Assembly: GCA_002337055.1 (NCBI GenBank)
Contig: DDFG01000004.1
Coordinates: forward strand, 988,644-1,052,643
Source: Betaproteobacteria bacterium UBA1934
GTDB taxonomy: Bacteria > Pseudomonadota > Gammaproteobacteria > Burkholderiales > Rhodocyclaceae
DNA: 64,000 nt
Direction of reading: 5' to 3'
The position numbers and the translations under genes were made by a program. The notes under the pieces are model-generated. The model was not told where the DNA came from and made no database searches. It saw nothing but the letters and a program-made list of their open reading frames with translations. Position 1 is the first letter of the stretch; each line of letters starts with the position of its first letter. Below are positions 60,333 to 64,000 of the stretch, one piece after another.

Positions 60333-60866
60333 TTACTTCTTCTTGGTTTCCTTGATAACCACTTGTTCGCCGAAATAGCGCACGCCCTTGCCCTTGTAGG
60401 GCTCCGGCTTGCGATAGGCGCGAACCTCAGCGGCCACCTGACCGACTTGCTGCTTGTCGATCCCCTTGATTACGATTTCAGTCTGGGTCGGGCACTCCAC
60501 CTTGACTCCAGCCGGCATCTTGTGCGCGACGGGATGGGAGAAACCCAGCGACAGGTTCAGCGTGTCACCTTGGGCCTGGGCGCGGTAACCCACGCCGACC
60601 AGATTGAGCTTGCGCTCGAAACCCTTGGAGACGCCGGTGACCATGTTGTTCAGGTTCGCACGCATCGTGCCCCACATCGCCGGGCCATTGACAGCGCCAT
60701 CGACACAAGAGCAGACGACGGCCTGACCTTCGACCGCGACCTTGACGGAGGGGTGAGCCGCCGTCTTCAAGGTGCCCAAGGGGCCCTTGACGGTGATTTC
60801 CTGAGTGTCGACCTTGACTTCGACGCCGGCCGGCAGGGACACCGGATTCTTACCAATACGCGACAT
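60333..60866 (-). CDS. rplF: 50S ribosomal protein L6
   Basis: This 177-residue L6 starts MSRIGKNPVSLPAGVEVKV and ends with the RKPEPYKGKGVRYFGE segment characteristic of L6, near the factor-binding site. The ATG at 60866 is used; a longer reading to 60911 overlaps rpsH and is excluded. Confidence 0.98.
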   Translation of the reverse strand: MSRIGKNPVSLPAGVEVKVDTQEITVKGPLGTLKTAAHPSVKVAVEGQAVVCSCVDGAVNGPAMWGTMRANLNNMVTGVSKGFERKLNLVGVGYRAQAQGDTLNLSLGFSHPVAHKMPAGVKVECPTQTEIVIKGIDKQQVGQVAAEVRAYRKPEPYKGKGVRYFGEQVVIKETKKK

Positions 60867-60876
60867 ATCTCCCCCC

Positions 60877-61272
60877 TTAGGCCACGATGCAGAGGACTTC
60901 GCCGCCAACATTGCTGGCGCGGGCCTTGCGGTCGGTCATGACACCCTTGGGGGTGGACACAATGGCCACACCCAGCCCGTTCATGACACGCGGAATGTCG
61001 TTGGAACCCTTGTAGATACGCAGACCGGGCTTCGAGACGCGCTCAATGCGCTCGATAACCGGACGACCGGCGTAATACTTCAGGACGATGTCGAGAGTCG
61101 CCTTGCCTTCAGCCTGACGCACGGAGAAACCGTCGACATAGCCTTCGTCCTTGAGCACGGCGGCGATAGCCACCTTCAGCTTGGAGGCGGGCATTTCCAC
61201 GGTTGCCTTCTCGGCGAGCTGGGCATTGCGGATGCGGGTCAGCATGTCCGCGATCGGATCGCTCATTGCCAT
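60877..61272 (-). CDS. rpsH: 30S ribosomal protein S8
   Basis: This 131-residue S8 (SDPIADMLTRIRNAQLAEKA; C-terminal STPKGVMTDRKARASNVGGE) binds the central domain of 16S rRNA and, in E. coli, represses the spc operon. The ATG at 61272 has GAGGAG 7 bases upstream and is preferred over 61266. Confidence 0.98.
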   Translation of the reverse strand: MAMSDPIADMLTRIRNAQLAEKATVEMPASKLKVAIAAVLKDEGYVDGFSVRQAEGKATLDIVLKYYAGRPVIERIERVSKPGLRIYKGSNDIPRVMNGLGVAIVSTPKGVMTDRKARASNVGGEVLCIVA

Positions 61273-61285
61273 ATTGAATCTCCTC

Positions 61286-61591
61286 TTACCAGCTGGCCTT
61301 GACAACACCCGGAATCTCGCCACTCATGGCGAGATCGCGGATCTTGTTCCGGCAAAGTCCGAATTTGCGGAAAACGCCACGCGGACGGCCGGTCATCTGG
61401 CAACGGTTGCGCAGACGGGACGGGCTCGAATTGCGCGGCAACTGCTGCATCTTCAGACGAGCTTCGTAACGCTCGGCATCGGACAAGCTTTCGTTGTCGA
61501 TGATGGCCTGCAAGGCGGCACGCTTCTTGGCAAACTGGGCGACCAGCTTGCGACGCTTTTCTTCACGGTTGATCAGAGCAAGTTTTGCCAT
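61286..61591 (-). CDS. rpsN: 30S ribosomal protein S14
   Basis: This 101-residue S14 (MAKLALINREEKRRKLVAQF; CQMTGRPRGVFRKFGLCRNK) is the longer, zinc-free type. The ATG at 61591 is used instead of a longer reading to 61651. Confidence 0.98.
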   Translation of the reverse strand: MAKLALINREEKRRKLVAQFAKKRAALQAIIDNESLSDAERYEARLKMQQLPRNSSPSRLRNRCQMTGRPRGVFRKFGLCRNKIRDLAMSGEIPGVVKASW

Positions 61592-61598
61592 GATGACC

Positions 61599-62138
61599 TC
61601 AATTCTTGAACGGAAACTTGAAGGCGGCGAGCAGGGCCTTGGCCTCCGCATCGGTCTTCGCAGTCGTCGTAATGCTGATGTTCATACCACGCAGGGCGTC
61701 GATCTTGTCGTACTCGATCTCGGGGAAAATGATCTGTTCCTTGACACCCATGTTGTAGTTACCCTGGCCATCGAAACCCTTGCCGGAGATGCCGCGGAAG
61801 TCACGGACACGCGGCAGCGCGACCGTCACCAGGCGATCCAGGAATTCGAACATGCGCGGACCGCGCAGGGTCACCATGCAACCAATCGGATAACCATCCC
61901 GAATCTTGAAACCGGCGATGGACTTGCGCGCCTTGGTCACAACCGGCTTCTGACCGGCGATCTTGGTCATGTCGCCCACGGCGTTTTCCAGGATCTTCTT
62001 GTCAGCAACCGCCTCGCCAACACCCATGTTCAGGGTAATCTTGGTGACGCGCGGCACTTCCATGACCGACTTGTAGCCGAACTGCTGGGTCAACTGACCC
62101 ACCACGGTATTCTTGTAAAAATCTTGCAAACGAGCCAT
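61599..62138 (-). CDS. rplE: 50S ribosomal protein L5
   Basis: This 179-residue L5 (MARLQDFYKNTVVGQLTQQF; GVKEQIIFPEIEYDKIDALR) binds 5S rRNA and contacts P-site tRNA. It begins 9 bases after rplX. Confidence 0.99.
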   Translation of the reverse strand: MARLQDFYKNTVVGQLTQQFGYKSVMEVPRVTKITLNMGVGEAVADKKILENAVGDMTKIAGQKPVVTKARKSIAGFKIRDGYPIGCMVTLRGPRMFEFLDRLVTVALPRVRDFRGISGKGFDGQGNYNMGVKEQIIFPEIEYDKIDALRGMNISITTTAKTDAEAKALLAAFKFPFKN

Positions 62139-62147
62139 GTCGATTCC

Positions 62148-62465
62148 TTAAGCCTTCACCTGTTCGCCGTTCGACCTGAACACGCGAACCTTGCGACCGT
62201 CATCGAGCACCTTGAAGCCAACGCGGTCAGCCTTCTGGGTGGCGGGATTAAACAGCGCAACGTTGGAAATATGGATCGGCATGTCCTTGTCGACGATGCC
62301 GCCGACCTCACCCTTGACGGGATTCGGCTTGACATGCTTCTTGGCGCGATTCACGCCTTCGACAATCACGCGCTCAGCATCGACGCGCACCAGCACGGTG
62401 CCGCGCTTGCCTTTGTCTTTGCCGGTAATGACGACGACGTCGTCACCTTTTCTGATCTTTTCCAT
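62148..62465 (-). CDS. rplX: 50S ribosomal protein L24
   Basis: This 105-residue L24 has the KOW motif near the N-terminus (KGDDVVVITGKDKGKRGTV) and initiates 50S assembly. It begins 10 bases after rplN. Confidence 0.98.
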   Translation of the reverse strand: MEKIRKGDDVVVITGKDKGKRGTVLVRVDAERVIVEGVNRAKKHVKPNPVKGEVGGIVDKDMPIHISNVALFNPATQKADRVGFKVLDDGRKVRVFRSNGEQVKA

Positions 62466-62475
62466 GCTCGGCTCC

Positions 62476-62844
62476 TTACAGCACTTCCGGCGCCAGCGAC
62501 ACGATCTTCATGAAGCGCTCGGTACGCAATTCGCGCGTGACCGGCCCGAAGATACGGGTGCCAATGGGCTCCAGCTTGTTGTTGAGCAGCACGGCGGCAT
62601 TGCCGTCGAAGCGGACCAGCGAACCGTCCGGACGACGCACGCCCTTGGCCGTACGCACCACAACCGCGTTATAGACATCGCCCTTCTTGACGCGACCTCG
62701 CGGAGCAGCATCCTTGATGCTGACCTTGATGACGTCGCCAATACCGGCGTAACGGCGCTTGGAGCCACCAAGCACCTTGATACACATAACTGAACGCGCG
62801 CCGGTGTTGTCGGCGACATCCAGAATCGACTGCATCTGAATCAT
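62476..62844 (-). CDS. rplN: 50S ribosomal protein L14
   Basis: This 122-residue L14 (MIQMQSILDVADNTGARSVM; ends MKIVSLAPEVL) is the first gene of the spc block. It is preceded by a 152-base gap with a terminator, so it may have its own promoter; I see no convincing -35/-10 pair. Confidence 0.98.
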   Translation of the reverse strand: MIQMQSILDVADNTGARSVMCIKVLGGSKRRYAGIGDVIKVSIKDAAPRGRVKKGDVYNAVVVRTAKGVRRPDGSLVRFDGNAAVLLNNKLEPIGTRIFGPVTRELRTERFMKIVSLAPEVL

Positions 62845-62936
62845 TATTTAAACTCCAACTTATCCCGCCAAAGCGGTCAGTCTTGGAACCCGCGAGGGGC
62901 CGATCAATTTGCTGCATTGCGGAATGCCATGCAGCG

Positions 62937-62968
62937 AAAAAAGAAGCCGGATTATACCGGCTTCTTTT
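62937..62968 (-). terminator. Terminator-like hairpin between rpsQ and rplN
   Basis: A 10-base-pair stem (AAGAAGCCGG/CCGGCTTCTT) with a 6-base loop is followed on the minus strand by a run of six T, 29 bases after the rpsQ stop. It falls exactly at the S10/spc boundary known from E. coli. Confidence 0.9.
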
Positions 62969-62996
62969 GCTACCTGCAAGTGCTGAAGTTGACTAT

Positions 62997-63263
62997 TTAG
63001 ACAACGACAGCCTTTTCCAGCACATTGGTGACACGCCAGGCTTTGGTCTTGGAAATTGGGCGAGTCTCTTCGATCTCGACCAGATCGCCAGCCTTGGCTA
63101 GCTCGCCCTCATTGTGAGCGTGGTACTTTCTGGACTTGGTCATCACCTTGCCATAGACCGGGTGCTTGACCTTGCGCTCGACCAGGACGGTTACCGTCTT
63201 CGTCATTTTGTCGCTGACGACGCGGCCGATGACGGTACGCTTGGTTTGGGTGGTTTCGCTCAT
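62997..63263 (-). CDS. rpsQ: 30S ribosomal protein S17
   Basis: This 88-residue OB-fold protein (KRTVIGRVVSDKMTKTVTVL; VEIEETRPISKTKAWRV) is S17. Its ATG overlaps the rpmC stop by four bases. Confidence 0.98.
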   Translation of the reverse strand: MSETTQTKRTVIGRVVSDKMTKTVTVLVERKVKHPVYGKVMTKSRKYHAHNEGELAKAGDLVEIEETRPISKTKAWRVTNVLEKAVVV

Positions 63264-63454
63264 TGCTGCACCGCCTTTTCACGGAGTAGGGTGCGCACGC
63301 GCGCGATGTCGCGGCGAACCTTGGACAATTGGCTGGTGTTGGCCAGCTGCTGGGTGGCCTTCTGCATGCGCAGACCAAACTGCGCCTTCAGGAGATCCAG
63401 CAATTCCTTGTTGAGCTCGTCCACGCTCTTGGTTCTCAGTTCACTAGCTTTCAT
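63260..63454 (-). CDS. rpmC: 50S ribosomal protein L29
   Basis: This 64-residue two-helix protein (MKASELRTKSVDELNKELLD; ARVRTLLREK) is L29, located at the tunnel exit where trigger factor and SRP dock. Confidence 0.98.
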   Translation of the reverse strand: MKASELRTKSVDELNKELLDLLKAQFGLRMQKATQQLANTSQLSKVRRDIARVRTLLREKAVQQ

Positions 63455-63460
63455 GATCGA

Positions 63461-63874
63461 TTACCCAAAATGACGAGTGACGAAGGTGGTGGAAATCGGC
63501 AGCTTGGCCGCCGCGAGCGTAAACGCTTCGCGCGCGAGCTCTTCGCTGACACCATCCATCTCGTAAAGCACCTTGCCCGGTTGAATTTCGGCAACCCAGT
63601 ATTCCGGGTTACCCTTGCCGTTACCCATCCGCACTTCCAGCGGTTTTTTGGAGATCGGCTTGTCCGGGAAAATGCGGATCCAGATCCGGCCGCCCCGCTT
63701 GATGTGGCGGGTCATGGCACGACGAGCGGCTTCGATTTGCCGGGCGGTCAGACGACCGCGACCGGTCGCCTTGAGGCCCCACTCACCGAAGGACACCTTG
63801 GTGCCGACGGTCGCCAGGCCGGTGTTGCGGCCCTTCTGTTCCTTGCGGTACTTGCGACGATTCGGTTGCAACAT
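63461..63874 (-). CDS. rplP: 50S ribosomal protein L16
   Basis: This 137-residue L16 (MLQPNRRKYRKEQKGRNTGL; GRIWIRIFPDKPISKKP; GKGNPEYWVAEIQPGKVLYE) helps organise the A-site tRNA region. The ATG at 63874 follows the rpsC stop by one base and matches the conserved N-terminus. Confidence 0.99.
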   Translation of the reverse strand: MLQPNRRKYRKEQKGRNTGLATVGTKVSFGEWGLKATGRGRLTARQIEAARRAMTRHIKRGGRIWIRIFPDKPISKKPLEVRMGNGKGNPEYWVAEIQPGKVLYEMDGVSEELAREAFTLAAAKLPISTTFVTRHFG

Positions 63875-63875
63875 G

Positions 63876-64000
63876 TTAAGCACCTGCCTTTCTTACGCGC
63901 TTGGCCGGAGCGCCAGCGTCGCCGTCGGCCTTTTTGACCGTCGCGCGGCGCGGCTTGTCGGACGGAGCGGCGTCGCCAGCCGGGCGCGGAGCGCGGCGAG
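63876..64000 (-). CDS. rpsC: 30S ribosomal protein S3, C-terminal tail (cut by window edge)
   Basis: The last 41 codons, plus a partial one, read RRAPRPAGDAAPSDKPRRAT and end APAKRVRKAGA. This is the low-complexity Ala/Lys/Arg-rich tail typical of betaproteobacterial S3. Identity rests mainly on position directly before rplP; the KH domain lies beyond the window. Confidence 0.85.
   Translation of the reverse strand, partial: RRAPRPAGDAAPSDKPRRATVKKADGDAGAPAKRVRKAGA

Noticed and set aside
1..64000. tRNA genes, CRISPR arrays, insertion sequences or prophage genes.
   Set aside because: No cloverleaf with a TTCGA-type arm, no regularly spaced repeats, and no transposase, integrase or phage structural gene found in any intergenic gap or frame.

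Overview
The window looks like a chromosomal segment of a GC-rich betaproteobacterium, probably of the Rhodocyclales or a neighbouring order. The reasons are the gene order of the S10/spc/alpha ribosomal cluster, the HrcA/CIRCE-controlled groESL, the ubiA-ubiD pair, the sigma-54-type nas operon and the many c-di-GMP proteins. This placement is inferred from gene content; no tree was computed. I saw no tRNA, rRNA, CRISPR array, insertion sequence or prophage, and no gap between genes exceeds about 300 bases.

Layout. 1-967: groEL (cut by the window edge) and groES, with a promoter and a perfect CIRCE operator. 1047-3345: a LysR regulator divergent from a three-gene operon (carboxymuconolactone decarboxylase-like, tautomerase-like, DUF4865). 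3535-16952: a signalling-rich stretch with an EAL-CBS-GGDEF protein, a chemoreceptor broken by a one-base frameshift in an A-run, an FHA protein with a degenerate cyclase-like front, PBP4 (dacB), a GNAT acetyltransferase, a GAF-GGDEF cyclase, ubiD-ubiA, an HD-GYP protein lacking the His of its HD motif, and an EAL phosphodiesterase with a C10 tract near its start. 16972-19827: a large DUF2339 membrane protein.

19895-27262: an ArsR regulator followed by a tightly packed four-gene operon. It contains Aas (lysophospholipid acyltransferase/acyl-ACP synthetase), a Tat-exported amidohydrolase, a membrane-anchored periplasmic protein with a permuted papain-like His...Cys arrangement, and an LplT-like transporter fused to a second PlsC acyltransferase. 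It looks like an envelope lipid repair or remodelling system with two uncharacterised exported enzymes, and is the best candidate here for an undescribed system. 27449-31585: a copper-acquisition cluster (DUF2946, Crp/Fnr regulator, PCu(A)C chaperone, OprC/NosA-type receptor with its CxxxM and HxM ligands) ending in a strong terminator. 31782-35470: a qorB/qorR-like divergent pair, an ECF sigma factor with a small membrane protein, and a metallophosphoesterase.

35487-44909: assimilatory nitrate reduction (nrtA-nrtB-nrtD-nirB-nirD-nasA) with the ANTAR regulator nasT upstream. The 280-base leader contains, in order, two NtrC-like sites, a consensus sigma-54 promoter, two hairpins with ANTAR-type hexaloops (A at 1, G at 4) and a terminator that shares bases with the second hairpin. 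This is a complete nitrogen-control plus antitermination circuit readable from sequence. 44956-54090: recG, ridA, a TPR protein, SPOR and DUF2802 proteins, a FadL-like porin, an Atm1-type ABC exporter and a REC-PAS-PP2C regulator. 54062-64000: the ribosomal protein/rpoA/secY cluster on the minus strand from rplQ back to rpsC (cut by the window edge), with a terminator between rpsQ and rplN.
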